Part shown: positions 1 to 12,535 of the stretch, piece after piece
How the letters are laid out: every line of letters begins with the position of its first letter
Numbering within the stretch: position 1 is the stretch's first letter
NCBI GenBank assembly: GCA_964023205.1
Contig: OZ026848.1
Coordinates: forward strand, 4,330,501-4,394,500
Origin: Lutraria lutraria
Taxonomy: Eukaryota > Mollusca > Bivalvia > Venerida > Mactridae
Reading direction: 5' to 3'
DNA length: 64,000 nt
Translations under genes and position numbers: made by a program
Notes under the pieces: model-generated
Told to the model about the DNA's origin: nothing
Databases searched by the model: none
What the model saw: only the letters and a program-made list of their open reading frames with translations

Positions 1-749
1 ATAAAGTGCATTGCAAGTAATTTGAAACAAATATTACATTTGATTGGTCTTCTATGTACCAATATCGCACGTAATTTACAAATTTGTGAACAACGATAAC
101 TACCTGTATAACGAATGTATTACAACAAGTAGCTTTAAATTGACTATAAATGTATAAAGAAGGGAACCGTGCCTTTGTTTTTTTATAACTTCCTGCATTT
201 GTTAGATACTTGCCAATGACTTTAAAGAAAGTCCGCACCCAGAACGTAATACTCCGTAGATTAACAATGAAAACAAGTATCAAAATTCTGAGGCACGGTT
301 CTCTAGATTAACATTTCCGCTGCAAAATACCAAACACCGCTGTGTTTTTTAAGCTGAGCAATTGACAATTGAAGTGTCGGATCATTATCGTCTCATGAAA
401 TCGACGAATTTGACGCACCCATTCAATTTTGATAGCTTATCAAGAAAGCTTATGATTACTGTTCAATAATTGAAACCACGTCCTGGTTTGGTGTCTAGTA
501 AGAGATTTTATAACGATTTTTTGTCATTGATGAATTAATAGTATCATATCGTTCCAATACAATGCACATTACGTTAGAGATGTTTAACGCTGATAAGGAA
601 AAGTCGATAAAGGGGTGCAGTATTTATCGCAATAAAACACCATTGAGCTTGGTTGCTTGGTATTAAAGTATGATATCTAAGCTTTGTGAATAACGTAAAA
701 TATCATTTTACGTTATATTAGCGATTTTAGCCAAGGCCGATACATTAAG
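1..749 (+). repeat. Left arm of a large inverted repeat (TIR-like), cut by the window edge
   Basis: The first 749 bases reappear in reverse complement at 5174-6011. Shared anchors include GTGCATTGCAAGT near the outer end, AAGCTGAGCAATT, GTGTCGGATCATTATCGTCT, TATCGCAATAAA-type sequence and a small palindrome near the inner end (690-716). By eye most of the length aligns with scattered substitutions and a few indels; the right arm has an insertion of roughly 50-60 bases opposite about position 335. Base 1 already lies inside the repeat, so the true end may be outside the window. The layout fits the terminal inverted repeats of a DNA transposon or a foldback element; which superfamily cannot be told. 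Confidence 0.85.
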
Positions 750-922
750 TTAATTAACAGACTTAATGTTTGTGCATATTTTGATCGTCGTTAGGGCCAT
801 TCATAAAATAAGACATAAGGGATATTTCATGTCCATAGATGGATGTGACACTGAATATCTATAATTGGTCAACTTAACGCAATTTGGCTGCAAACGTACG
901 GAATACAAAACACTTGACATAC

Positions 923-1022
923 CTGGAGAAGGTTCATAAACGTTTATCTTTTCGGCACACGTTGCTTCGGCTTCCAACAAAGCAGCTTTGTTTATTCTTA
1001 CACCCATGATGTTCCTACCAAT
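923..1022 (-). CDS. Possible internal coding exon, unknown protein
   Basis: Reading the minus strand, a pyrimidine-rich acceptor (TTTCAATTTCAG) is followed by 100 open bases and a donor (CTTCTCCAG then GTATGT). The translation contains MGVRINKAALLEAEATCAEK and then INVYEPSP, which looks like real protein. No family is recognised, and no partner exon was identified with confidence. It lies between the inverted-repeat arms, so it could be a host exon, a captured exon inside a transposon, or part of a decayed transposon gene. Confidence 0.35.
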
Positions 1023-3179
1023 CTGAAATTGAAACGGATTCATAACACTTCGTAAATAAAATAAAAATTTAGAGAGAAAACTTATCTTAACAAGTCATAC
1101 AATGAACCAGAATTGAAGGGTCAAAGGAAACATTGAATATTAGCTTTCTAGAGATCTCTCAAGCTTTGGAGCGATTGCTTGATTAAGTAAGTTATTCAAA
1201 TAAGTTAATTAAATAAATGATTATATCATCAATAATTTGTGGATGTACTGAGGGGGAATGCGAAATTGTCACAATTAAGATTAATAGAATTTACTGCACC
1301 GAACCACTGTGCACTCGACGCTCTTGAGATTTTTAATGGACTGAGATCAATGATGATAATCTTTCACTCATTTCAAGCACAAGACTTAGGAACTTCCACG
1401 TGAACTGGATCTTTGATAACAGCAGAAATCACTAAGTTTTTTTAATCATTTTTATGGATCTTTTGCAGATGCAAATATTGAACGTAACTTTGTTTTTCGG
1501 ACTTTAAACCGATTGGATTTGAATAAAAAGACAAAAATATAGGTTCGCTTTAGAAATGAGAGTATTTAAATTGTAGAAATGTAATATAGGGGCTCATTAG
1601 CATTCAGAAAGTGTCCTTGTGTGCATGTGTTCGAAATTGTATTCGTCTGAAAAACATTTTTTTTGTCGATTTCTTCTTCTTCGGTTTGAGTCTGCGTGAA
1701 CCTTTTAAAACAATGAATGTTTTTCCAACATTCAAGTTGAAAATCAAATAATTTTATCATGCCTCATTGTGTCGCAAGATTAATGACCAAAGGCGCTTAA
1801 AAACGTTAAAATTTGACTCCACATCAGAGCAATACGGCTCATCATGTTGTGAAATGGTTTTATCACGCCAAAAAGATTATACATCAGCTCGCATTTGCCT
1901 CACCTAGAAGTTGTGGTTTGTGATTTTGATCGGTGTTTTGGTATGGTCGATATTTGTATGGTCGTTATTGGCATAGCCGGTGTTGGTAATTAATTCGTAT
2001 ACGGCGATTACTGCCAATTTTTTGGCAACGAGTTTCCCGTAATTATCCTGTTTCAGCTTCCAAACAAGTAGTCTTAAATAAGAAACCTGGAATGTTATGT
2101 ATTCTGTTAGATTCTTTCTATCGAACTCTCGTCTTTGCAATCAACAATTGTACCATCAACCGACCAAGCCAATTGGTCTGTTATTCAGACACAATGATTG
2201 CCTTATATAGACATTGAATAACATCCACATTGTCCATCTTGAAGCTGACATGGAAATTTCGGTTCGAACCTGTATATTTGTAGTATATCTATTATCATCC
2301 ACCCAAAATACATATTAAAAAATGGTGGGAATAGTCAGTATCGATTAATTCAATATCGTCACATGTCCTCGTCCAAAAGTAGCCAGAATCGTGCCGTATT
2401 ATTATTTTCAAAATTAATCAAAAAGTGTTCTAAAGACAAAATCAGAAACAAATCATTTGGCAAGTTAGCTTTACTAGTTTCGGTAGGTAAATATAAGTCA
2501 CTTTTGAGGAAAATTCAAATCATATTTATTCCTCGATAGATTAAGAGCCTGTTCCACAAACACAAGTTCGCAGAAACCTTTGTACATAACTGTTACATTA
2601 TTATCACATTTATGCAGGTTTTTTGTTGTTGTTGTTGTTTTTAATTTACAACGTTTCACACGAAAATGCTTGAAACGGGTAACTTATAATATGTACCTTT
2701 TTTATCGTCAATGAGCGAGTAAGTGAGAGTGTGGTATTGATTTGCCTAAGTTTCGAAGAAACAATGGATAAGGCATTATTTGACAATTTACTAGATTTTG
2801 TGTATGGTAGACTGCGCTCTCCAATATTGAAGAACATTAATTATGTGTGAATGAACTTCGCTACACGTCGTATTTATACAATATTATTTCAAAGCCCAAA
2901 GGAAATATATTCTTCCGTGTGTAGCTAAAGATAAAATTACAAAATAATTTTCCTCCAATATTCATTCAAGATTGCCTATACCTTGTTACCGTAAAACATC
3001 AATACGGACGCCTTGCAGACATTAGCAACTTTGCGCCATCAATCTTTGGACAAGTAACACGTACACATAAGTAATTTCAAATCATATACTCAATACTTTC
3101 GCGAAGGGACGGCATACCTAACGGAAGATTTATTCATATATGTCACATTGCTGCATTAAACACTGTTTGAGAGATCTGT

Positions 3180-3389
3180 CTACATAATCACATTCGTGAA
3201 ATACATACAATTAGGTACATCACTTATATAGGAGCCACAGCCTCCGTTGATTTGATAAATTGTTGATAGGTTGATAGCGTTAGCAATTGAAACATTATTG
3301 CCAGGCTCAGTCAGTACATCGCAGGTTTTGTTGACTGTGACTTTGTCGAGAAAACCAGTTTGAGACCATTTATAGATATTTTTATCCAA
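3180..3389 (-). other. Open stretch with protein-like composition, unassigned
   Basis: A 69-codon minus-strand frame with cysteines and mixed polar residues (for example VNKTCDVLTEPGNN and QINGGCGSYI). It has no clear family signature or strong flanking splice sites. It might be an exon of the same unknown unit as 923-1022 or a chance frame. Confidence 0.2.
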
Positions 3390-4050
3390 AGTTATTGGTT
3401 TCCTAGAGATTCACATATTACCTTTCGACATGGATAGTTGTTTACGTGATAAAATCAAGTCTGTTGATTATGATACATAACGTAAGAATAGTGGTGAATT
3501 TATACGATATATGTTCAATTGTAAAACGTACGGCCGTCGAGTGTCATTTACCAATACGCCCAGATATTCCATTCAATAGAATATAAAAACGTTGGGTAAA
3601 ATTAGGAAACGACGCGAATAGAAAAAGTGTGGTTCGTGAAGCATACACTTTGAGTATTATTATTACCAAACCATGGTTTCACGTATCTTCAAATTACACG
3701 ATATAAATCATAAAAATTATTATATTCTTGTATTTTGTATCACAAAGCGACAATTGTAATATTATATCAATTTGTCTTTAACATATTGTATTGTGAATCA
3801 GATTTCTTAAAATCGCTCTGTCACATTAATGTGACATATACTAGCCAATCAAAAATTGTATAGTGAAAGCTTTTTACGAGAACATCAACTTCAATTAAAA
3901 TAAAAGCACTGAGAGTACTGTCAGGAGTGAAGTTTAAGTGTCATACAAAATTAAAGGCCTGTATTATTATCATTATGAATAAGAATTTGAAGGTTAATTA
4001 TATTATAGTCTGGATACAATCCATATTCTTATACCAAATAATCACAATTA

Positions 4051-4263
4051 TCAGGGAGGAGCTACACCTTTTAACTGTTTGCCTGGAAGAAATACTTCTG
4101 TAATTCCTAATTGCCAAAATGACTGTAATGTTTCCCATGCTGTCAAAGTAAAAAGGTAGACACCTGCAATATATCTATAGCGTTTATCAAAACTGCAAAG
4201 TCTGCAATGTTTACTCATACAACAAGTGGTACTATTTTTCCAAGCGGATATAAGAGGCGTCAC
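4051..4263 (-). other. Open stretch with cysteine-rich start, unassigned
   Basis: A 70-codon minus-strand frame with closely spaced cysteines (CCMSKHCRLC). An internal TATATTGCAG could act as an acceptor for the second half. No family is recognised. It is listed only because it lies in the same spacer and strand as the better exon candidate at 923-1022. Confidence 0.18.
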
Positions 4264-5173
4264 TTAATTGTAAGTAGAAACAGTAGTGTATAGCAATAGG
4301 AGCTTCGCTCCTAAAAATTCTAAGTTGATGATACATGCTGTAATGATATTCTAGCTAACTACTATAATATACATGATGTAAGCATTAAAATAAACATGAC
4401 TGAATAAAGAGATTTATGATATAAAAGTATCGATAGTTTTCTATTTTTGATCTTTAAAGTGAACATTGATTAAAGTTATTTGCTGTCTATTACAAAGAGT
4501 ATTACAAGTTTGAAATAAAATAAAAATATTTTCTACATTTTTTTAATTTTCAAGAGGTTTGAAAAATATATACCCAAATATTTTGTTTAGAACTGTAAAC
4601 TTCTCATAAAGAGCCTAATAGTGATACGATGCGCCCATTTAAATCATTATTCCAGTATGAATGTGTCGCGTTTTAGCCGATGTTAAAAAATTAGTGAACA
4701 ACTAATTGATAATACTTACCACTTTAGGTCATTCCATAATTAAATCGTCCGAATTATTGGAATTCATACAATTAAAATCTTTGTATCACAGTAATCAGAC
4801 GACGCTCACTCAGTGCGTGCTTATTCCAAACGTTCTCCAGCAATATGGCTTGACAGTCTTAAGATCGCTATTTAAATACATCCGATATCCAAGACTTGTT
4901 TTGGATACACCTCGATAATTATTGGAGTTAACGCAGCTGGAACTAAAGGTTTGTCTGGTGATGGTGACGGGGAACTTAAACTAAAACTTAAATTGAAAAG
5001 TAGTTAGTTGAAACTGTTTTCAGTTCCGAACTATAGATATTTTTTTTAAAAAATGGGAAACTACTGACCGTTTATTTTTGGGGATTGATGGTGGGAAATG
5101 GCATTTGGTCTTTTATTTATTGCCTAAGTTTTGAAGTAACAATGGATAAACGATCAAAACATGTTGACGGTCG

Positions 5174-6011
5174 TCTTAACGTATTGAAATTAGTTAAAAT
5201 CGCTAAAATAACGTAAAATAATATTTTACGTTATCTACAAAGATTAAATATCACACTTTAATACCAAACAACAAAGTATTCTAACAGAACGCTAAAAAAT
5301 GGTATTTTAATGCGATAAATACTGCACCCCTTTATCGACTTTTCCGTATCAGCGTTAAACATCTCTAACGTAATGTGCATTGTATTAGTACGATATGACA
5401 CTATTAATTCATTAATGTCAAAAAATTGTTATAAAATTTCTTACTAGACATCAAACCTGGGCGTGGTTACAATAATTGAACCGTAAATATAAGCGAATTT
5501 GATTGGCTATCAAAATTTAAAGGGGTGCGTCAAATTCGTTGATTTCATGAGACGATAATGATCCGACACTTTAATTGTTAATTGCTCAGCTTAAAAAACA
5601 CAGTAGGTGTCATTTTCGAATTAAAATTGCCGTCTTATTTGATGACGGATTGTAAAGCGGTTTTCGGTATTTTGTAGCGGAAATGTTAATCTAGAGAACA
5701 ATGCCTCAGAATTTTGATATTTGTTTTCATTGTTTATCTATGGAGTATTACGTAATAAACAGTGGGATTCTGGGTACGGAATTTCTTTAAAGTCAAGTAT
5801 CTAACTAACCGAAGACGTTATCAAAAGGTTGATGCACTGTTCCCTGCATTATACATTTTTAGTAATTTTAAGTCTATTTGTTGTAATATATGTCTATATA
5901 CAAAGTAGTTATCATTGTTCAAACATTTGTAAATTACGTACGATATTGGTTTATAGAAGACCAATCAAATGTAATATTTGTCTTAAATCACTTGCAATGC
6001 ACTTTATACAG
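5174..6011 (-). repeat. Right arm of the large inverted repeat
   Basis: This is the reverse-complement partner of 1-749. The outer limit falls near ACTTTATACAGTG at about 6003-6015 and the inner limit near CTTAACGTATTG at about 5174. It carries its own copy of the small palindrome at 5208-5234, matching 690-716 in the left arm. The visible outermost bases on the outward strand read CACTGTATAAAG, but because the left flank is missing no target-site duplication can be tested. Short open frames inside it are not convincing genes. Confidence 0.85.
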
Positions 6012-8055
6012 TGGGTTTATTTTAGTATATAATTATGGTTTAGTTTTTAAATCTATAAATTGGTGAAACTGGATTTGACCTGACATCCCGTTACCTTAAT
6101 GTGGCCAGATATTGCTGTATGTCAGAAACATACACACACCACGGTTTCGACCATTTACAGCATGATAAGGAGCCGCTAATTAGTATTTCTCTATCTTTGT
6201 TATGGAAACATCTATTTTTTCTTCGGTTCATTGGCGGTTAGTGTATCTCATGTTTCTTGCATGGTCGTTGTTGAATCATGTTGAACATTGGATATTTTAC
6301 TACTAATGGATATTTTGTCATCTGATTTTATTGCATTAGGACTTTCTATAGAATCTATTTCTGTTGTCAATCTAGCATAAACCAAGCTTTATCACTATAC
6401 AATGCATCTAACTTACCCTTTTCCGCTTGCGTATGAAATTCAGAAGTGGTGAGTAATGAGTCTATGGTGGTTTTGCGTGTTGCGTGTTTAGTCAGGTAAT
6501 GTACTTTTAGACATTTGAGTGTGTTGATGTTTGGTGCGATTGTTAAGTTATGGCTGTACATTCCGTATGGTGGGGGATATCATTCTTTGGAATAACTTAT
6601 GCTTTGTATAAGTCCAATGTATCTCTGAATGGATAACACCTGCAGTGTTTGTTTGTGATGGGGTGACGGCGGCGCAATCAGAACATATCGAAATTTGATG
6701 ATCGAATATTTAGGAAATAGAATGAAAAAAAAAGGTTATTCTCGTTATAGATCATTGCTCTTCGTGAGCTCATAGAATATGTATTAACACGGACATTGAC
6801 GGTTTTAATTAACCGCCCTTGACAGTAATGTCGTCCGATTAAAGGGAACTCCAGTTTCGTCGTGCAATGAAAAGACAAACCTGGATATTAGTTAACTTAT
6901 CGCTTTCCCCAGCTTCTTCTTGAACATGTCAACTAGTTTGCATAATCTGACAACATTGTTACTGTAATACCACCTTATCATCATTCATGACCTTACGCTG
7001 AAATCGACGCACAAACGTATTTGTTTCCCCCCAGGTCTTTGCTCTACAATCGATAAAGTAACGCATAGGGACCTTTTGGTACAAATGGAACTCAGGCTTT
7101 GCATGGTCGTTTTGCCTGTTGGTGCAAAGTTCAGCGTCAAATAAACAATCAAAGCCATAACAAAGATTAAACAATGGACACTAGGGTTAACTCATTCATC
7201 AATCGATTATAACATTTTAGGTCACTATTTCGATAAAGTTGTAAATGCTTATAAATCGCAAGCTGTGCCATCTGTGCTATTGATGGGGATTCTTTAAAAA
7301 CTGGTATTCTATCTCCAAAGCCGGATGATAACTGCAATACCAGTGTACTTCCAGATTGAAACGTTGCTAGTAAAACACATGGCGATTTATTGTGTTAAAC
7401 TTTATTTCATCATCTTCCAGTAAGATGTCTTCTTAAATTAACTTTAAAATAATGTCTCAATCTTAGAAATCATTTCATATCCAATTTAAATAATGCAGAG
7501 TCTGTTTCATGGAAATCAGAGCTATCAATACACATTTTATGAGTTGATAGGCCATTACTGGCTTTGGATATATCTTATCCTTGTATAACGACCCTGAGGA
7601 AACTGACACATTGTGACAGGTTTGACAATATACGGTATTCTAAAATAATGGAATTCAGATTCTAACGATGTTCTTACAGATTCTATTGTATTTTCTTGAA
7701 TGATAAAAGGAAACAGATCGAGGAATATTGCATAGATTCTATTAATGTGAGAGCAATTTCATGCCATGACCTAGAACGTTCTGTAAATCTAAATGATACA
7801 GCTAACGGGTATAAAACTAATATTATTTTAGCGGAGATATAGGTTCGCCTAAATCGAAGAATTAATTTTGTAAAATGGATCGTCAAAGAACAGTCAAAAC
7901 AAAGATCAATCTTGATATCAGTGTTCATTCGCATATTTCCTTGAATTAATTGGCTTCTGGCCGTTTCTAGGCAGTACCAATAAAGAGAATGTATTTTGTC
8001 ATCGATTATGATCGAAACAGCTGAAATCATATTATGTAAAACACTAAAAGGTAAA
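6012..8055. other. Intergenic, nothing recognised
   Basis: AT-rich sequence with no convincing coding frame, tRNA-like segment or repeat that I can name. Short frames here lack protein-like composition or splice context. Confidence 0.5.
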
Positions 8056-8057
8056 TA

Positions 8058-8973
8058 CAGTAAAACCTCGATTATCCGAACACCGATTATCCGAATACCC
8101 GGTATTATCCGAATAAAATCTACGGTCCCGATTACGTTGCTATATATTTCAACTACAACGAACCCCGGTTATACGAATCGGATTTTACGAATACCTGGTG
8201 TAATCCGAATACATTATTTGGTCCCTAAAGTTACGAATGCGCGTATTTTCACACCTATTATTCGAATTCGTCAATTGATAACAATGGCCAATTGAGAATC
8301 AAATGTCATGTGACTAACAATGTGTAACATCAATTCATAAATGAAGCGTGTCAACAGTTTAATTATCATTAAGTTGACCATATTGTTTGTTACGATTTTA
8401 TACTAATCGCGACGAATATTTAAATTCACAATGATCTCGGGTATAATAAGTTAATACGCGTACGTACCTGGTGATCTGTATTCCAGCGGCATTCAAAATT
8501 TAAAAACTAATTCGAACACAATTAATACAAAACTAACTAGAATATGATGATTTAGTGAAAAAATGTTCCAAACAAAAAAAACATTACATCTTCGATTTTA
8601 AAATGTGACGTCATAGCGATGCCTAGTCGATCGTTAGTAAATAACGTGTGAATGACATAATTTTGGGTCGGATTGTGTTCTGCATAATCCATAAATACGC
8701 GGGTATTCATTTAACAAGAATAATTGTTTCATTTGTTAACCCATATACATTCATAAAACAAAGATAAATAATTAGTGTTTGTTATATTTTTGATTTTATT
8801 CTTATTATAACGTCGTGTTTGCATACGAGATTTAACTCCCTTGTAAAATACGGACAGTACGGAATTTATCGTTTCCAAACAGTACATCATACTGAAATGG
8901 ATTATTCGAAACCATGGATTATCCGAATGATTTTTCAGGGCCCAATGACATTCGAATAATCGAGGTTTTACTG
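8058..8973. mobile_element. pogo/Tigger-type non-autonomous DNA transposon (916 bp)
   Basis: The left end reads CAGTAAAACCTCGATTATCC and the right end is its near reverse complement (ATTCGAATAATCGAGG then TTTTACTG). Both ends are bordered by TA, at 8056-8057 and 8974-8975, as expected for the TA duplication of the Tc1/mariner-pogo group. CAGT termini of this sequence type are characteristic of pogo/Tigger elements. Just inside the left end the ATTATCCGAA motif recurs several times, with another cluster inside the right end; these are probable transposase-binding repeats. The interior has no transposase-length frame, so it is a non-autonomous derivative. The 99-aa frame over the left end is a by-product of the repeats. 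Confidence 0.88.
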
Positions 8974-8975
8974 TA

Positions 8976-11704
8976 CAATGAAATTAAACTGTAAAAGAGA
9001 ACGTGTCTGTATGACTCTAAAGGGACACCCCTTGCTTGGATGCTCGATGGGTTAACTTCTACACTGTACTTATCTGAGCTGGTCTAGAAACATAAATAAA
9101 CGTCTTTGTTACCTAGAAGGAGAAAACTTGGGTAAAACCACCGATCGTCCGTAAGCTAATTAAACAGCCTCCTCTTCACATCTTATTTTGCTCCGTGTGT
9201 GGTTTAAACTCATAGCTACCAATGGCTTGTGACTCATAGTCACCGTTATCGGTTAACCACAGAGGTCCAAGATTTCATTTTATTTGACATTGTGTTTTTA
9301 TGCATCGATATTGAACCACTTTGCCTTCTTTAAATTGTTAACACATTTTGTTCATAGAGTTGATTTATTGCGGAGTTATATTTCAAGACAAGATTTGGTT
9401 TTTGTATTGATAATGCGTCAAATTGCTGAGAAGTAGAACAAAGGTTCAAATTCATTCCAACGTATGGTGACTGACACCACTATTGTTTGTTTTCAATATT
9501 TGTGAAGCGATGGTCAATTTAGTGGTTATTGAAATGTGTTTCTCTTAGCGAACTGATCAACACTTTTATATAGAAAGCATGTTTAGGTCTTAGTTTTTAC
9601 ACAAACTATGTTTTTATTCAATTCAAAGATGAAATATGCAAAAATTGGATGAAGTTAATATTTTTTACATTCATTTCCAGAAAATAAAGAATTTTGTAGG
9701 CGCGCGACCTGAATTCATTTTATGGTTACTTTATTGTTTATACGAGTTTAACGACCCTCTCTGCCTCAGAGAGAGGGGAAAGACGATACAGGAGAACTCG
9801 ACATTTGTATCCCTACTTTTAGTTCAAATACTTTCTTCTGGTTCTTTGTCGCGCCCGGTGTAAAGCTCACCGCTTCCTGTGATGTTCTTAACGAAGTACT
9901 TGCCTCGGTAGTCGGAACGGGGATATATATGGTTACTATATGTGTATTCCTTTCTAATATGAATTATCTAATATCTTAATGCCATTTGAAATAGGATGTA
10001 TAATTGTTTGGAAGATTCTACACTGAGAGGTATGGCAACTCGTCCTCAATGTTTGTAAGTACTTCTGTGTTGGCTGAGTTTTAGGTTTAAAGGTTTTAGG
10101 GATAGTAAATTTGGTTGGAGGTAGCATTGTTGTTTGAGTTTCTCAAGTCATTCTATATTGACAATTGTCGTCATGGAGATATTCATAAAACTGTTTAATG
10201 CCTTTGTTGTCCGTTTGATAACGTCCTGAAATAGCCATCTGCAGACTATTTATTGCTTTAGCTCTGTTTAATTTATGGCTCGGCTATTTGCAGTCATTGC
10301 CTTTTAATTATGTGTCAGTGGAGACATTCTGGCTGAACAGTGTCTGTCCTGTTAAAGGAACTGTCTGAGGAAAGCATTACTCTGAGGTCTTTATGATCGT
10401 CAATTCTTAATGAGACAAACCTTCATGTCGGTATTTCCTGTTCAGTTGAAATTCTTAGCATAACTCAGTGTCAATTTTCATTGATGAAAACAAATTGCTT
10501 TATTTCGCATTATGCACGAGTCTCAAATCACTAAATGATTAAAATTCCAATATTTGTACCCTAGCAAAAGATCGTCTTTAAATGTGTAAAGAAATTAACA
10601 ACAAATCTCACTATGTGCTACTTTTTGAAAAATGTACATTGTAAACTTTCGACTACCGTACAATTTATTATTCGTTCTTATAAGTTATTTCCATTGTACA
10701 TATATGATGAATTGCAAAATTAAGAGAGGCCGGCCTAATAAATGTGAAATTAACAAAACACTTGAGGTATCAGATAATAATTGATAAGATTATGAGATTA
10801 TGAGCAGACTAAAATATGAAATGAAATACATTAAGTTTTATCCTAGTTTTATCATCAACAATTTTCCTACCGTAACATAAATATGTGAACTGTCAAAACA
10901 GCATGTATCAACATACAAACATGTTATGATATCTGGCGAATGATCGCTATTAGTTTGAATCTCTATCGGGACCTGACAAATTGCACATGTGAGGAAATTG
11001 TACAGCTAGTTTTCGGATGATCGGCAATTATACCCAAGCAGACGTACGTCTTATACCGTTCTCCTCGTTAGATCGGGGAAAATACCAGTATCAATTTTAA
11101 AATGCATGCACGATTCTGTCGCAATGGGTTTTATCTTTTTTCAATTCATTATTTTACACTTCGTGACTGTAATTAACTCTTGTCTTCAGACAAATAATTT
11201 TACTCTTACAGACATAATTCACACATCACATAGTTTTTTAAAACCGTGTTGATATGACATTAACGTGATGTTTCATAAAGTTAATTGATCAATTGCCTTT
11301 TGAGCAAGTGATGATAAATTCCATTTTATGTAATGGGTTAATATTTTAGTGTACACTGTATAATACAAACTAGACAAAAAAAATTGCGAATAATTTGTAC
11401 TCTTCTGTAAATAAAGATTAATAATGAAATTGTTCTTTATGAGAAATAATTATCTCTTTACATTTCGATGACTGCTTCTTTTAAAAATATTCATGATTTT
11501 AGAAATGGAACTAAACGCAGAAAATTAACGGAAGTCACATAATGGGATTCTGCACTGATAATGCATTCTACATTAATCAACACAAGAAAACTGTCCTTTT
11601 TTAATATGGTAAAATAAAGTGCAGTTTTAACATTGCTATGCGCAGCATTTAATATGGATTTCGTGAGTAAGTTTTAGTCGCAAGGCAAAGGAAATACAAA
11701 CGTG
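8976..11704. other. Intergenic, nothing recognised
   Basis: About 2.7 kb of AT-rich DNA. A slightly more GC-rich patch near 9700-9920 (for example GGCGCGCGACC and GTCGCGCCCGG) holds a 75-aa frame without recognisable homology or clear splice sites. Otherwise nothing can be named. Confidence 0.45.
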
Positions 11705-11706
11705 TA

Positions 11707-11870
11707 CAGTACAACTTCTCCAAATTGAAAGCAAAACCCTTTGGGAGTAGCAACATTATGTTGTTTTTGAATGGTTCTTGCTCTAGATAGTTAAAATTAT
11801 AGTACAATTATGCTGTGGGGAAAAGGGGGGGGGGTGCTCAAGAGAGGGTCGCTTTGGAGAGGTTGTACTG
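11707..11870. mobile_element. Short pogo-like MITE (164 bp)
   Basis: Ends CAGTACAACTTCTCCAAA and TTTGGAGAGGTTGTACTG are inverted repeats, with TA on both outer sides (11705-11706 and 11871-11872). It is related by its ends to 30094-30245 and 47949-48129. The interior includes a run of ten G from 11825. It is too small to encode anything. Confidence 0.8.
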
Positions 11871-11916
11871 TATTCGGGACGTGTCAAACATCCTTCAACA
11901 AAAACTAGTATGAACG

Positions 11917-12020
11917 TACTGTATACCTCTTAATATTGGCGCCCGTTTTATTTTGGCGATATTGGCGCTAAGCATCGGAACCGCCAAATCTAGACCGCGC
12001 CAATATAAAACCACGCCAAT
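11917..12020. repeat. Fragment of a TIR element rich in TTGGCG motifs
   Basis: After TACTGTATACC comes a cluster of ATATTGGCG, TTTTGGCGAT, ATTGGCGC and then the opposite-strand forms CCGCCAAAT, GCGCCAAT and ACGCCAAT. Inverted clusters of one short motif next to a CTGTA-like end resemble transposase-binding sites of a pogo-like MITE. A partly similar arrangement (CCACCGCCAAAAT ... TATACAGTA) ends near 51790. The far end of this copy is not found. Confidence 0.4.
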
Positions 12021-12296
12021 AATGAACAATTCCAATATTTTGTCAATGAAATTTATTGTAGCTTTTGTTGTCAAAAGGTGTAACTAATACTTTTTCACGT
12101 AACTATTTGTTTGTTTAGTATGTTTGTACATGTATTATTACTTGTTTACTTTCGTCAGCTAACCGGTACAGTCACAAACAACCAGTTCTGATTACATTAA
12201 GACAGACATATATACCTATATAATTATATATAAAATGTTAAAGCTTATGCCGAGTGTAGTAAATTAATAATAAACAAGAGTGCCAGGTCACAAAAT

Positions 12297-12535
12297 ACAC
12301 CTTTTCAAAAATATTTTTTAAAGCGTCAAATGGCATAACTCATAAGTGCCTGGGTCGATTGGGCTGGTCATCGAACTGGACCGAGATCTCATGCCCATAA
12401 ACATTTCCATGAAGTTTGGTGAAGATCTGAATAAAACTGTTTTAATTAGAGAGCGGACACCGTTGTAGACGCCATCCGCCGTGGGTGTTCCCATAATACC
12501 ACCTGTTTTTCAAACGGGCATAATTGGCTATTTTA
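12297..12535. repeat. Dispersed repeat with an AAGTTTGGTGAAGAT core
   Basis: The segment includes AAGTTTGGTGAAGATCTG and GAGAGCGGACACC. Its core resembles CAAAGTTTGGTAAAGATTGG in the repeat block at 58077-58640, pointing to a shared dispersed repeat type. Family and boundaries are uncertain. Confidence 0.4.

Larger units (their letters stand above)
750..5173. other. 4.4-kb spacer of the inverted-repeat structure
   Basis: AT-rich sequence between the arms with no transposase recognisable by eye. A 30-base stretch near 2743-2775 (TTGCCTAAGTTTCGAAGAAA) recurs near 5118-5150 (TTGCCTAAGTTTTGAAGTAA) in the same orientation, so part of the spacer is internally repeated. Three short minus-strand open stretches (923-1022, about 3180-3389, about 4051-4263) look more protein-like than background, and only the first has good splice sites on both sides. 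The spacer could be captured host sequence, a decayed transposase or chance. Confidence 0.5.

Noticed and set aside
7683..8030. 115-aa minus-strand frame
   Set aside because: No recognisable domain or splice context; the frame overlaps the MITE border region by chance.
7996..8295. 99-aa Ile/Arg/Pro-rich plus-strand frame
   Set aside because: It is produced by repeated ATTATCCGAA motifs at the left end of the pogo-type element.
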